A DNA stretch of 64,000 nucleotides from an uncultured Phocaeicola sp. (GTDB lineage: Bacteria; Bacteroidota; Bacteroidia; Bacteroidales; Bacteroidaceae). Positions 55,565 to 64,000 of this stretch are shown in pieces. Under the pieces are notes generated by a model. The model searched no databases, was not told where the DNA came from, and worked only from the letters and a program-made list of their open reading frames with translations. How positions within the stretch are numbered: the first letter of the stretch is position 1; every line of letters begins with the position of its first letter. The stretch spans positions 14,259 to 78,258 of the forward strand of contig CAUBDX010000009.1 of NCBI GenBank assembly GCA_958434805.1. The letters are read 5' to 3'. The position numbers and the translations under genes were made by a program.

Positions 55565-55930
55565 TCATTGTTGAGTCAGATATTCCTTATACATTTTTTC
55601 TATCTCCTTCATGGGAATATCCAATGTCTTCACTTGTCTGAAAAACTCAGGCAGGTCTTCATGCAGGAATGTATTTTTCCGTAAAGCAATAATCCGGTCT
55701 TTAGCCCCTGCTGATACAAAATAACCAATGCCGCGTTTATTGTAAATAATCTCTTGTCCCTGAAGGTAATCATACGTGCGGACCACCGTATTTGCATTCA
55801 CCTCCACTGTGGCGGCGTATTCTCTGACCGATGGAATACGCTCTTCTTCCATATATTGTCCTTGCAGGATTTCATCACATATCCGGTCAGCTATCTGCAA
55901 GTAAATGGATTTACTTTCTTTAAATTTCAT
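55565..55930 (-). CDS. GntR-family regulator (YtrA subfamily)
   Basis: This 121-residue repressor has the GntR winged helix at about residues 8-75 (SIYLQIADRICDEILQGQ, RIPSVREYAATVEVNANTVV) and only a short C-terminal helical tail, as in YtrA-type regulators. These regulators are typically encoded with ABC transporters and repress their own operon. It is the last gene of the ABC module, overlapping the permease by 4 bp (ATGA). A matching palindromic operator lies in front of the module. Confidence 0.93.
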   Translation of the reverse strand: MKFKESKSIYLQIADRICDEILQGQYMEEERIPSVREYAATVEVNANTVVRTYDYLQGQEIIYNKRGIGYFVSAGAKDRIIALRKNTFLHEDLPEFFRQVKTLDIPMKEIEKMYKEYLTQQ

Positions 55931-56820
55931 AGCAAGCGGAATTTGGGTTTAATAACTTGTGAACGGGTAAAGAGCCGGTAACTCAGCCACCAGTTGAACA
56001 TGGTGAATGCACTGAAGAACGCCACTCCTAAGGAAAGTAACTTGTTTAATGTCATCCACTGGGAATTAGCTTCCAGCCATTCGGCGAAACTACGCATACC
56101 GTCATTGCCTACCCATGATATGATATGTACTGACAAGACCGAACACAGAATAGAAATAAGCATCAATGTACCCAATGTCTTGAAAAAAGGTTTCTTGTAC
56201 CAATAACTACCTCCTAGAATATAAAGTGAATGTGACCACACCAAGAAAGCCCATCCGCACAGCTCACCCAACCAATTCTGGTACGGCATATTCATAGCAT
56301 AGCCTGATCCCCTATATATCTGCTCACCATCTACCGAAGCCATGGAAAGAAGGTTATATAAAACAGATTGATGGAATGTTTCAGGTACATTAAATAAAGG
56401 GAGTAACAGATAACGGGTAATTTCCGCCAATGACGCCGCAACAAAGACAGCCACCGCCAGTCCTACCGTAACAATTAAGAACCGTGCCACAAATTTCTCT
56501 ATCATGGTTGCCGGAAGCATCAGAAAAGCGATGCGTTTTTCTTTGGTAATCATGTTCTCCATAATGTTGGCAGCATAGACAATGCCGAAAATACCGATGA
56601 TAAGAACAAACGCCCCCAGCACATTAGAACAGTAATGCTGAAAAGCCACCTGAGGATCACTATACGACGACGCCTGTTTCGACATTGTGAACACCATCAC
56701 CAATAAAAATCCGGCATAAATCCCGATCAGACGATAAAGATTTGTTTTCCAATTTTCCATAATTTCGCGTTTCATGACCATTGCAATACGCGGAAAGCTA
56801 AAGAATTTATTCGTATCCAT
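55927..56820 (-). CDS. ABC-2-like membrane permease subunit
   Basis: This 297-residue protein has about six membrane helices and little else in the way of motifs. It lies between the ATPase gene (14 bp upstream) and the GntR gene (4-bp overlap), so it is the membrane partner of the ABC transporter. The conserved-looking KEKRIAFLMLPATMIEKFVA near residue 92 recalls ABC-2 type permeases. Substrate is unknown; YtrA-linked transporters often respond to envelope-active antibiotics. Confidence 0.82.
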   Translation of the reverse strand: MDTNKFFSFPRIAMVMKREIMENWKTNLYRLIGIYAGFLLVMVFTMSKQASSYSDPQVAFQHYCSNVLGAFVLIIGIFGIVYAANIMENMITKEKRIAFLMLPATMIEKFVARFLIVTVGLAVAVFVAASLAEITRYLLLPLFNVPETFHQSVLYNLLSMASVDGEQIYRGSGYAMNMPYQNWLGELCGWAFLVWSHSLYILGGSYWYKKPFFKTLGTLMLISILCSVLSVHIISWVGNDGMRSFAEWLEANSQWMTLNKLLSLGVAFFSAFTMFNWWLSYRLFTRSQVIKPKFRLL

Positions 56821-56834
56821 AGTGTTTGTGTATG

Positions 56835-57677
56835 TTACTTGTTAAACATTGACTGCATTTTTTCTCTCTCTGACAGCATAGCGTTAAACAGTACTTCCAG
56901 ATTCAAATTCGTCTCCTCATTATGCGTGTTTGGGAAGATGACACTGTTTCCCTGGACGGACGGCTGGACATAGAGTGCTGTGTCTGTCGGTTCATTCATG
57001 CCTTGCTCTGCAAAATAGACTTTGTCACAGATGGTCTTTACCGATGCATTCAACAATACGAGGGTACCGTCAATAATAACCACATGATCCAGCAGGCTGT
57101 CAATATCTCTCACCTGGTGCGTAGAGATGATGACTGATTTTTCATCGGTCATGCCAGAAGCGATTACTTTACGAAACTGACTTTTAGAAGGAATATCCAA
57201 TCCATTACTGGGCTCGTCCATTACCAACAAAGAGGTATTGGTAGCTAATGCAAAGCACATAAATGCTTTCTTCTTCTGTCCCATCGAAAGCTCGCCCAAA
57301 TGAATATCTTCATTCATATCAAAATCACGAAGGCAAGTGCTCAAGAGTTCATTGCTGAAATTCGGATAAAACGGAGTATTCAGCTTCAAGTATTGTTTCA
57401 AACTGACTGATGGCAAAGCAAATTCTTCAGGCACTAGAAACATGTCCTGCAAAGTCAGGGGATAGCGCATGGAAACATCCACCCCTTTGTAAAGCACCCG
57501 TCCGGCCTGAGGACGAAGCAAACCTGTCATTAAATAAAGCAAAGTAGATTTACCTGTACCGTTCTTCCCTAAAAGGCCGTAAACTGAACCTTTGTCCAAT
57601 GCTAGCGAGAAGTCATCAAAGACTTTCTGTTTTCTCGTTCCATAACTGAAAGACAAGTTCTTTACTTCAATCATCAT
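56835..57677 (-). CDS. ABC transporter ATP-binding protein
   Basis: This 280-residue ATPase has Walker A GLLGKNGTGKSTLL near residue 35, the signature LGELSMGQKKKA near 140, Walker B SLLVMDEPSNGLD near 160, and the switch His in STHQVRD. It drives the membrane partner encoded next. Start could also be the second Met at 57674. It opens the GntR-controlled module, with a palindrome 27 bp upstream of its start. Confidence 0.94.
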   Translation of the reverse strand: MMIEVKNLSFSYGTRKQKVFDDFSLALDKGSVYGLLGKNGTGKSTLLYLMTGLLRPQAGRVLYKGVDVSMRYPLTLQDMFLVPEEFALPSVSLKQYLKLNTPFYPNFSNELLSTCLRDFDMNEDIHLGELSMGQKKKAFMCFALATNTSLLVMDEPSNGLDIPSKSQFRKVIASGMTDEKSVIISTHQVRDIDSLLDHVVIIDGTLVLLNASVKTICDKVYFAEQGMNEPTDTALYVQPSVQGNSVIFPNTHNEETNLNLEVLFNAMLSEREKMQSMFNK

Positions 57678-57703
57678 TGTGTTTATGGTTTTATTAGTTA
57701 TTT

Positions 57704-57727
57704 AGTGTATTAGTTGATTAGTACACT
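57704..57727. promoter_or_regulatory. Candidate GntR (YtrA-type) operator
   Basis: AGTGTA (57704-57709) and TACACT (57722-57727) form a 24-bp dyad. Eighteen of 24 positions are symmetric, and the inner mismatches are all transitions. The position just upstream of the ABC module fits autorepression by the GntR protein encoded in it. Confidence 0.65.
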
Positions 57728-57862
57728 GTAAATGTATATAGTTTATTTGAATAAACAAGAAGAATGACTCATCTTTAATATTCATTAACCGTTAAACGAA
57801 TTAAGCGGGCGGCAACCAAGTACTGTCCGCTCAACTCAAATGATAAATGAAAAAAAGAAGGA

Positions 57863-59278
57863 CTATTTAATTCCTCCTAGTGCTTTAGTAGCAGTTTCGT
57901 TTCCAGGATCAATTTCCAATATCTTATTCCAATACAGTTTTGACTGGTTATAATCTTCTTTTACAAAATAATAATATCCCAAATAGCTGTTACATTCCAC
58001 CAACACTGATTTAGTAGCATCAGGCTTCTGTTCCAGAATACTCAGTGCAGCCTCATAATAAGGCTTTGCCAATCCCTGAGTTGTTTCAGGATCACGCAAA
58101 GAATTAACACGGGCACGCCAGAAGTTTCCTAAATAGTTATCGGGAACTTTAGCAGCCACTTGTGCAAAAATAGTATCGGCTTCAGCTAGATAAAGTGGTT
58201 GCTTATCCTGATAAGCAGAATCAGTAGCCGCATAATAGTTCAAACGTCCATATAAAAACAGGTCACTAATATCCGGATCACTTTTCATTCCGCCCAAATA
58301 ATTTTTGTAAGCCTCTATTGCCTTCGGAAAATCACGTTCCTTTTCGTATACATCAGAGATATCTTTATAGATTTCCGTATGCGATTTGTCCATGGACAGT
58401 GCTTTGTCAAACTGTGCCACCGCTTCATCATACTGCTTGTCAGCTTCCAGCAAACGGGCGAAATAAACGTAATCCAAATATACATAATCCGGATTACCGG
58501 GATTAGAAAAGAAAGTGGCAGCTGCTTCCAGTCCTTCTTTGTAATCCTTTAATTCCAGATTATCATACATCGCCAGACGTTTCAGCACATGATTTTCCGG
58601 AGCAAGTTCCAAACCTTTCTTTGCCATATCCGAAGACTGCGCATAGTCCTTATTCAGATATAGCAACATGGCATAGCGGGTATAGTCCTGTTCGGTAGGC
58701 ATACCTACTTTCAGATAACTTTCATAAGCTTCTTTTGCTTTGCCATACTGCCCCATCGTATAATATACATCGGCCAATTCCTTACTGATACGGTTATCGT
58801 CCGGAGTCTTGGTCTGCAAACGCATCAGCATATCCAGTGACAGTTGGGGGTCTACCCCTTTATATACCTGTGCATATTTAAAATAAGCTTCGCTGCAATT
58901 TTCATCCAGATAAATAGCCTGGTTATAATCACTGCTGGCTTTGTTCACATCATTTAGTTTCAATGCCACATCACCACTCAGCAGATAGGCTACAGCACAT
59001 TTACTGTTCACATCTTTAGCGCGCTGTGCATATTCGGCAGCCTCTGCTGTTTTTCCCTGGTCCAGATAAGCCCGGCCTATCTCTACCAACAAGGAAGTAT
59101 TCTTCTTATTTTTACCTTTCAGCAGTTCATCAAAAGCCTCGGAGGCTTTTGCCGGATTCTCCTTTATCATCGTGGCAGCCTGTTTCACCTGGGGTGACCA
59201 TTCGCTGCCTGCTGATGTCTGTCCCCACATAGTTACGGCCAGGCACAGGCTCATCACGGTTAATACTAATTTCTTCAT
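57863..59278 (-). CDS. Secreted tetratricopeptide repeat protein
   Basis: This 471-residue protein has a signal peptide (MKKLVLTVMSLCLAVTMWG, cleavage near QTSAG) and about ten TPR-like helical pairs. Clear examples are AVAYLLSGDVALKLNDVNKA, AEAAEYAQRAKDVNSKC and ILEIDPGNETATKALGGIK at the end. TPR proteins act as scaffolds. It is the last gene of the TonB cluster, 23 bp after the PstS-like gene, so it may organise periplasmic complexes served by that system; this is inference. Confidence 0.9.
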   Translation of the reverse strand: MKKLVLTVMSLCLAVTMWGQTSAGSEWSPQVKQAATMIKENPAKASEAFDELLKGKNKKNTSLLVEIGRAYLDQGKTAEAAEYAQRAKDVNSKCAVAYLLSGDVALKLNDVNKASSDYNQAIYLDENCSEAYFKYAQVYKGVDPQLSLDMLMRLQTKTPDDNRISKELADVYYTMGQYGKAKEAYESYLKVGMPTEQDYTRYAMLLYLNKDYAQSSDMAKKGLELAPENHVLKRLAMYDNLELKDYKEGLEAAATFFSNPGNPDYVYLDYVYFARLLEADKQYDEAVAQFDKALSMDKSHTEIYKDISDVYEKERDFPKAIEAYKNYLGGMKSDPDISDLFLYGRLNYYAATDSAYQDKQPLYLAEADTIFAQVAAKVPDNYLGNFWRARVNSLRDPETTQGLAKPYYEAALSILEQKPDATKSVLVECNSYLGYYYFVKEDYNQSKLYWNKILEIDPGNETATKALGGIK

Positions 59279-59301
59279 GGTTCTTCTTTTTTGTTCATTT
59301 A

Positions 59302-60246
59302 TTATTCCTCTTTTACATCTACAATCCTTACGGCAGCCGTAGCAGGTACCAATCCTGATTTCAAGATGATACGCTGTCCCCGGAAATCTGTCAGGAAAGA
59401 AGTCAGACCACTGGGCAGGCCACTTTTAGGATCATTGAGTAAAATGTACACATTGCGAGTTAGCGGATACTGGTTCAAAGCCAGATAAGCTTGATAAGGC
59501 TTGAAACTATTTCCCACTGTAGCCGAATCCGCACGGCTGACAGCCATTATCCGAATGGCGTCATTGAAAGAGAGTCGCGTACTATCCGCAGGATTTCCTA
59601 TCCAGTTGACACCGATAACCCCTAAAGCTGCGGGATTCTTAGCCACATACGAAATCACCTCCGGATTTGTTTTCTGCGCCTTCAGGTCCTTCGACAAAGG
59701 CATACCGCCGCAGATCGAATCAAGTACATAATGTACGGTGCTCGAATTGGGATTATCAAATACCAGTTGGAGCTCACCCAAACGGGAAGCAGGATTCAAC
59801 TGTTTCCAGTCAGTAACTTTCCCCGTCAGTATTTCTTTAAACTGGTCAACCGTAATTAATGAATCCGTATTTTGCTTGTTCACTATCAAGGCCAAACCAT
59901 CTGTCGCCATCTTTACCGATACAGGAAAGAATTTCTTGTCATTAAGATAGGCTGTTTCCTGCGTGGTCAGTTGCCGGGTGGTTATAGCCAGACGTACACT
60001 ATCCGCCAGCAAAAGTTTCATGGCTTCCACTTCGCTGCAATAAATGGGATGCACGGTGGCATCCGGTGTCAATGCATGAAACACCTGTAACTCTTCTTCT
60101 ATAATGGGACGGAAAGTTTCGTCCACCGCTATCGTTATAGTGCCAGAGGTCAACGTATCGTCTTCCCCCGGTTTGGGTTTGTTGCCGCAGCCCGAAAGCA
60201 GCAGCAACAAAGCAGCCAACAATGCAATATACAGCTTCATCATCAT
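59302..60246 (-). CDS. PstS-like phosphate-binding lipoprotein in the TonB cluster
   Basis: This 314-residue lipoprotein (lipobox LLLSGCGNK, Cys about residue 20) has the two-lobed fold of phosphate-binding proteins: GTITIAVDETFRPIIEEEL near residue 35, KEILTGKVTDWKQLNP near 145 and PNSSTVHYVLD near 170, where PstS proteins contact phosphate. No pstC, pstA or pstB is adjacent. Instead it lies 9 bp after tonB and 23 bp before the TPR gene. It may bind phosphate or another oxyanion, or have acquired a structural role in the TonB complex. Start within the MMM run is uncertain. Confidence 0.87.
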   Translation of the reverse strand: MMMKLYIALLAALLLLLSGCGNKPKPGEDDTLTSGTITIAVDETFRPIIEEELQVFHALTPDATVHPIYCSEVEAMKLLLADSVRLAITTRQLTTQETAYLNDKKFFPVSVKMATDGLALIVNKQNTDSLITVDQFKEILTGKVTDWKQLNPASRLGELQLVFDNPNSSTVHYVLDSICGGMPLSKDLKAQKTNPEVISYVAKNPAALGVIGVNWIGNPADSTRLSFNDAIRIMAVSRADSATVGNSFKPYQAYLALNQYPLTRNVYILLNDPKSGLPSGLTSFLTDFRGQRIILKSGLVPATAAVRIVDVKEE

Positions 60247-60255
60247 ATATAGATA

Positions 60256-61068
60256 TTATTGTAGCTTAAAAGTTATAGGAACGGTATAGTACACGGGAAC
60301 ATTACGTCCGTTCTGTCTTCCCGGAATCCACTTCGGCAATGACTGGATCACCCGGATGGCTTCCTTGTCGCAATACGGGTCCAGAGAACGCATCACCTTC
60401 ACATCCTTTACGTCACCTGTAGCCGAAACCACAAAGCGGACAAACACTTTACCCTGTATTCCATTTTCCTGCGCAATGGTAGGATAATGCAAATTCTTTG
60501 CTATAAAAGACAGCAATTCTCTATCACCACCCGGGAACTGAGGCATCTGTTCTACCATAGTATATGGTTTTTCTTCTGCTTCGGGGGCTTTGGTTATCAC
60601 TTCTTTCAGTTCAGCAATATCTTTACCGTTCAGCTCATCATTACCTTTCACATCGGCAATAGAGATAGCCACTTTGGTCTGAGTCAATTCTTCCTGACTC
60701 TTTATCTCTTCATCATCACGCACTTCTTCATCTTTTTTGATGACAGGAGCTGTAAATTTGATAGAGCTTTTCAGAGCGGGAGGCGGAGCCACCGGTTCCA
60801 CTTTCTTGAACTCTTCCTGTTTCACTTCGGGTTCTTCCAGTTGTGACAAGATAGTCACCTCCGTCATCACCTCTTTCTGCTTCGGGGTTGCCAGTTTTAC
60901 CAATGTCGGTATACTGAAACCTATGGCAGCAATGATCACTACAATTACCATTGCCCACGTGTGGCGTTTAGGTGAATTGGCACGCATCTTATAGGCACCG
61001 TATGCCTTGTTCTTACCTTGGAATATCAGTTCACACCATTCAGGTGAGGTCAAATCTATTTTTGCCAT
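60256..61068 (-). CDS. tonB: TonB energy transducer
   Basis: This 270-residue protein passes proton-motive energy from ExbBD to outer-membrane receptors. A cytoplasmic segment (SPEWCELIFQGKNKAYGAYK) typical of Bacteroidota TonB precedes one membrane helix at about 34-55. A Glu/Lys/Pro-rich periplasmic linker follows, and the TonB C-terminal domain (about 180-270) begins PQFPGGDRELLSFIAKNLHY and ends VYYTVPITFKLQ. It is fourth in the ExbB-ExbD-ExbD-TonB cluster. Confidence 0.95.
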   Translation of the reverse strand: MAKIDLTSPEWCELIFQGKNKAYGAYKMRANSPKRHTWAMVIVVIIAAIGFSIPTLVKLATPKQKEVMTEVTILSQLEEPEVKQEEFKKVEPVAPPPALKSSIKFTAPVIKKDEEVRDDEEIKSQEELTQTKVAISIADVKGNDELNGKDIAELKEVITKAPEAEEKPYTMVEQMPQFPGGDRELLSFIAKNLHYPTIAQENGIQGKVFVRFVVSATGDVKDVKVMRSLDPYCDKEAIRVIQSLPKWIPGRQNGRNVPVYYTVPITFKLQ

Positions 61069-61097
61069 TTTCTTTTCCTCCTTTTAAATGTGTGTTA

Positions 61098-61748
61098 CTA
61101 TTCCGCAATGTCTTTACTCAGATCGCCCTTCGTATCATAGTTCTTGATCAAGAACTGATCTGCATCAGCGATGTCTGTAATTACATACTTACCTATATTG
61201 CATATTTGCATTTCATCCAGAGCATCAATCAGATTCTTGTATGAAGAGTCATCCGTTGCTTTAATAATAACAGTCGGGGTATCCTTTCCGCTTTTTATTT
61301 CAGCCAGTTTTTTCGTATACTCCTCCTCTGATATCTTTAGATCAGCTTTCTGTTTTTTCAGATCGTTTACTTCACGAACTGCCGCCGAGTTCTTTTTAAG
61401 AAGAATGGAACGCAGACCATCTGCATTATAGGAAGTTTCCTTCAGCGATGTATAGTCTTTATAATTAGGTTCTCCTTCATAATAATACAATTTATCTCCT
61501 CCGGCCAGTAACAGGGTAATTGCTTGTGAAGCCTTCACCTTGCTCTGCTGCTCTTCAGTGATGTTCTTGTCATTGCTCGGCATACTTATTTCCATCGTCT
61601 GAGGTTTGCTCAGCGTGGTACACAGCATAAAGAAAGTAATCAGCAACATGTTCATATCCACCATAGGCGTAAAGTCTACGCGGACAGTCATCTTTTTTTG
61701 CTTCGAACCCTTTCCTTTTTTGCTGCTTTCTTGTACTTCAGCACTCAT
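61098..61748 (-). CDS. exbD: ExbD-type biopolymer transport protein (second copy)
   Basis: This 216-residue protein has a basic N-terminus, one membrane helix (about residues 25-47) with the functional acidic position in DFTPMVDMNMLLITFFMLCT, and a periplasmic domain with a ~100-residue insert containing KADLKISEEEYTKKLAEIKS. The end, TPTVIIKATDDSSYKNLIDA, is typical ExbD. Two ExbD genes in tandem are common in Bacteroidota and may form a heteromeric plug for ExbB. Confidence 0.94.
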   Translation of the reverse strand: MSAEVQESSKKGKGSKQKKMTVRVDFTPMVDMNMLLITFFMLCTTLSKPQTMEISMPSNDKNITEEQQSKVKASQAITLLLAGGDKLYYYEGEPNYKDYTSLKETSYNADGLRSILLKKNSAAVREVNDLKKQKADLKISEEEYTKKLAEIKSGKDTPTVIIKATDDSSYKNLIDALDEMQICNIGKYVITDIADADQFLIKNYDTKGDLSKDIAE

Positions 61749-61760
61749 AATTATTCGGTT

Positions 61761-62366
61761 TTATTTATCAGAAGTAGTCTTCAGAGAAGTAATCAGATTG
61801 TACCGGTTCTCTCTGAGGTCCTGAAGTGAGTTCATTACGTTTTTAATCACAGCGTAGGGAGTTGACGCATCAGCTTTGATAGCAATACGTAAATCAGGAT
61901 TCACCTGACGAGCACTGCGTACCCATGATTTAAACTGATTATCTGTACTGTCACAGGGGATACCTTCATTTTTCAACAGTTTATCCTGCTGGTCGGAAGG
62001 CAGATCCAGATATTTCTGCATGCTTCTCATTGGAACACCAAATGTAGAAGCTGTCACAAATTTCTTCTCCTGCTCAGGAGTAAAATCAACTCCGTACTCC
62101 TCACCCATTTTCTCCAATACGGCCTTCATGTCGGGCTGTTTGTCGAGGCTCATAAATATTTTCCCTTGCGGGTCCACCAGAATCTGAAGGATATTCGTTT
62201 CCGGAATCTTGATTTCAGAAACGGAGGCTGGAGTAAACACCTGTACCGGCTCCTTCTTTACGAATGTTGAAGTCAACATAAAGAAAGTAAGCAGCAACAC
62301 AGTGACGTCACTCATGGCCGTCATATCTATGAACATACTTTTCTTTTTAATCTTTGCTCTACCCAT
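61761..62366 (-). CDS. exbD: ExbD-type biopolymer transport protein (first copy)
   Basis: This 201-residue protein has one membrane helix with the conserved Asp in FIDMTAMSDVTVLLLTFFML and a periplasmic ExbD domain ending DLRIAIKADASTPYAVIKNV. It lies 28 bp after ExbB and 12 bp before the second ExbD. The N-terminus GRAKIKKKS is positively charged, fixing the tail in the cytoplasm. Confidence 0.95.
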   Translation of the reverse strand: MGRAKIKKKSMFIDMTAMSDVTVLLLTFFMLTSTFVKKEPVQVFTPASVSEIKIPETNILQILVDPQGKIFMSLDKQPDMKAVLEKMGEEYGVDFTPEQEKKFVTASTFGVPMRSMQKYLDLPSDQQDKLLKNEGIPCDSTDNQFKSWVRSARQVNPDLRIAIKADASTPYAVIKNVMNSLQDLRENRYNLITSLKTTSDK

Positions 62367-62394
62367 AGCAGTTTATTTTAAAGGGTTGGCACGA

Positions 62395-63210
62395 TTATTT
62401 ATGAGAAGCCGCAAAGGTCTGTACAATAGAGAAACCTACTTCATCAAGGCTGTAAGTCAATTTATCAATCTTATTAGTGTAGTAGTTATAAGAAATAACC
62501 GCCAATGCACCTGTCAAGATACCGAATGCCGTATTGATCAACGCCTCGGAAATACCTTGTGACAAAGCCATGGAGTCCGTACCACCACCGGCAGACAAAG
62601 CTGCAAATGAACGGATCATACCAATTACCGTACCGAGTAGTCCCATCAAGGTACCCAATGTGGTGATTGTACCGATAACAGGCAGATTCTGCTCCATCAT
62701 AGGGAGCTCCAGTGCAGTTGCTTCTTCCAATTCTTTTTGAATGGCCAGTACTTTCTGGTCCTTGGAAAGTGTCGCATCGTTTTCCACGTCGGCATACTTT
62801 CTTAAAGTCGAAGTAACTACATTGGCTACAGAACCGCCTTGTTTATCACATAGCTCTTGTGCCTTTTTCATATCACCAGCGGCCAGGGTAGATTTAATAT
62901 TAGCGACGAATTTCACCAGCGAACCTCTGCCAAAAGCAGACCGGATGGCTAAATAACGCTCAACGCTCAACGCTATGACGGTGAGCAACAGGGTCTGGAT
63001 AATGGGCACCACTACACCACCTTTGTAAATTGTTCCCAGGAAACTGCCCGGCAACGGATGGTTATTAGGGTCATTATTCATAAAGTTGGATGGATTCCCC
63101 AATATGAAGTGATAGATACAAACTGCAATGATAAAGCAGCATATAATTACCCAACCCGCATTTTTAATACCTACAATCTTATTAGTAGTTTTATTTTGAA
63201 TAGTTTCCAT
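62395..63210 (-). CDS. exbB: ExbB/TolQ/MotA-type proton channel protein
   Basis: This 271-residue protein has three main membrane helices plus an extra N-terminal helix (about 16-36). The family core is seen in LPVIGTITTLGTLMGLLGTV, IGMIRSFAALSAGGG and SQGISEALINTAFGILTGAL, where the Thr and Ala residues line the proton path. It opens the ExbB-ExbD-ExbD-TonB group, 110 bp after the small secreted protein gene. Confidence 0.95.
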   Translation of the reverse strand: METIQNKTTNKIVGIKNAGWVIICCFIIAVCIYHFILGNPSNFMNNDPNNHPLPGSFLGTIYKGGVVVPIIQTLLLTVIALSVERYLAIRSAFGRGSLVKFVANIKSTLAAGDMKKAQELCDKQGGSVANVVTSTLRKYADVENDATLSKDQKVLAIQKELEEATALELPMMEQNLPVIGTITTLGTLMGLLGTVIGMIRSFAALSAGGGTDSMALSQGISEALINTAFGILTGALAVISYNYYTNKIDKLTYSLDEVGFSIVQTFAASHK

Positions 63211-63320
63211 GATATATGTTTTAATTAATCGTTATAGTTAAAAAAATGACAATTCTATACCAACCCCGACACTCTGCAGGGCGCCGGAGAAGGTGAAACA
63301 ACTAAATTTATAACGATTAA

Positions 63321-63725
63321 TTAAATCAAAATGCGTCTCAGCGTGAACACGAAATAATGACATGCCGGAGACACACAATGAATGGGATTAGACGGAAAGA
63401 TCTTAGCGCGGTCAGTTGCCAGTATTTCTTCCCGTAGTGAAAAACGACCTATGAGAATTTTTAAGAAGTTCTGTTGAAGTTCCTCTGCTCTGCGGATACG
63501 GAGATCATCGGGCATTAGTTTCGCTAATACCTGCTGTTGCCCTGTGAGTAAAGAGTGGGTGAAAGACATGGTATCCAATGTACCATGATCAGATGCCATA
63601 TTATCTTGATGTTCTGTAGTAGTAGCATATCTGTCAATAGCGGAAGAAACAACATCTGCATCGACTCCCTGATAATTAAACATTAAAAGCAGGGCTATTA
63701 ATCCTATTTTGACGATAAGCTTCAT
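63321..63725 (-). CDS. Small secreted protein of unknown function upstream of exbB
   Basis: This 134-residue protein has an N-terminal hydrophobic signal (MKLIVKIGLIALLLMFNYQG) and a mature part with an Arg-rich middle (PDDLRIRRAEELQQNF). The C-terminus contains two cysteines in CVSPACHYFVFTLRR. No family is recognised. It shares orientation with the TonB cluster, so it could be its first gene; the 110-bp gap allows a separate promoter for exbB. The C-terminal CHYFVF segment may be membrane-associated or a disulfide site. Confidence 0.6.
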   Translation of the reverse strand: MKLIVKIGLIALLLMFNYQGVDADVVSSAIDRYATTTEHQDNMASDHGTLDTMSFTHSLLTGQQQVLAKLMPDDLRIRRAEELQQNFLKILIGRFSLREEILATDRAKIFPSNPIHCVSPACHYFVFTLRRILI

Positions 63726-64000
63726 TTTGGCTACTAGTTTCGAAAGATTCTCGGTTTATATTATTGAAACAATTCTATTGTTTTTTTGTTCAAGCAGACC
63801 TAAAAATTATTCAAGTTCAAGTGGTAAATATATTCGATAATCATAAAGAAATTATGAAATACAATCTTTTTAACCCCTTTTCTAATTCTAAATAAAAACC
63901 TGCCCCTTCCGGACAGTTCCGTGGGAAACGTACCCACCCACGGGGAAAAAACGGTAGAGGTCACATTTCACACGTGCGGATACAAAAAAAGCCTCCGGAA
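63726..64000. other. Right-end intergenic region with one GC-rich hairpin
   Basis: The stretch is AT-rich, without a supported gene. CCGTGGG (63919-63925) can pair with CCCACGG (63937-63943). The final AAAAAAAGCCTCCGG could be one arm of a terminator for a gene to the right. Confidence 0.45.

Noticed and set aside
63901..64000. Third 22-bp palindrome array at the right edge
   Set aside because: The CCGTGGG/CCCACGG hairpin is real, but no 22-bp period could be shown, and the window ends too soon.

Overview
This 64 kb window is chromosomal DNA from a gut Bacteroidales bacterium, most likely Bacteroides/Phocaeicola (vulgatus/dorei type; species is inference). The signs are repeated promoters with the Bacteroides -7 box TAnnTTTG, a hybrid two-component regulator beside a fructan locus, a B12-riboswitch-controlled anaerobic ribonucleotide reductase, and Bacteroidales-specific families (DUF3256, DUF3836, DUF4290, DUF4488). 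No rRNA, tRNA, phage, integrase, insertion sequence or CRISPR array was recognised. Most of the window is ordinary core genome with a few accessory elements.

Layout. 1-4.8 kb: a cut-off RND efflux operon (pump and membrane fusion protein) divergent from an AraC-type regulator, followed by four tandem 22-bp imperfect palindromes. 4.8-9.1 kb: fructose-bisphosphate aldolase, ribosomal protein L31 type B, a DUF3256 protein, phenylacetate-CoA ligase and a double-ACT protein. 9.1-18.5 kb: a fructan/fructose utilisation locus with a hybrid two-component sensor carrying a sugar-binding domain, fructokinase, MFS sugar transporter, GH32 fructanase lipoprotein and a TonB-dependent-receptor-like porin. 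Two promoters here share the same 16-bp palindrome at the same distance from the -7 box. 18.5-19.7 kb: an intergenic region with three tandem 22-bp palindromes leading into an HU-like DNA-binding protein. 19.7-25.4 kb: lgt, ddh, ruvA, a lipoprotein, a CCA-adding-type nucleotidyltransferase and a hemolysin III family protein. 25.4-28.5 kb: cobalamin riboswitch, nrdD, nrdG. 28.5-28.9 kb: a probable unannotated non-coding RNA with a 122-base stretch free of C.

29-35.7 kb: a long leftward cluster, tsaB, DUF4290, murA (Asp in place of the catalytic Cys), rimM, M23 peptidase, dxr, rseP, linking tRNA modification, cell wall, isoprenoid synthesis and envelope proteolysis. 35.7-38 kb: yicC, gmk, a small membrane protein and nadD. 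38-42.8 kb: DUF3836 protein, metallophosphoesterase, menA, ispF, an FAH-family protein, rex and a SUI1-family factor. 42.9-46 kb: the rplM-rpsI-rpsB-tsf translation cluster. 46.1-47 kb: a zeta-toxin-like kinase overlapping a small partner gene. 47.3-53.8 kb: DUF4488 protein, asnS, a pseudouridine synthase with a long disordered tail made of DNA repeats, purB and a MATE pump. 54-57.7 kb: an M28 peptidase and a GntR-controlled ABC module. 57.9-63.7 kb: a TonB energising cluster (ExbB, two ExbD, TonB) that also encodes a PstS-like lipoprotein and a TPR protein, preceded by an unidentified small secreted protein.

Starts were chosen from signal peptides, family alignments from memory and promoter positions. 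No database search was run, so family assignments rest on recognised motifs.
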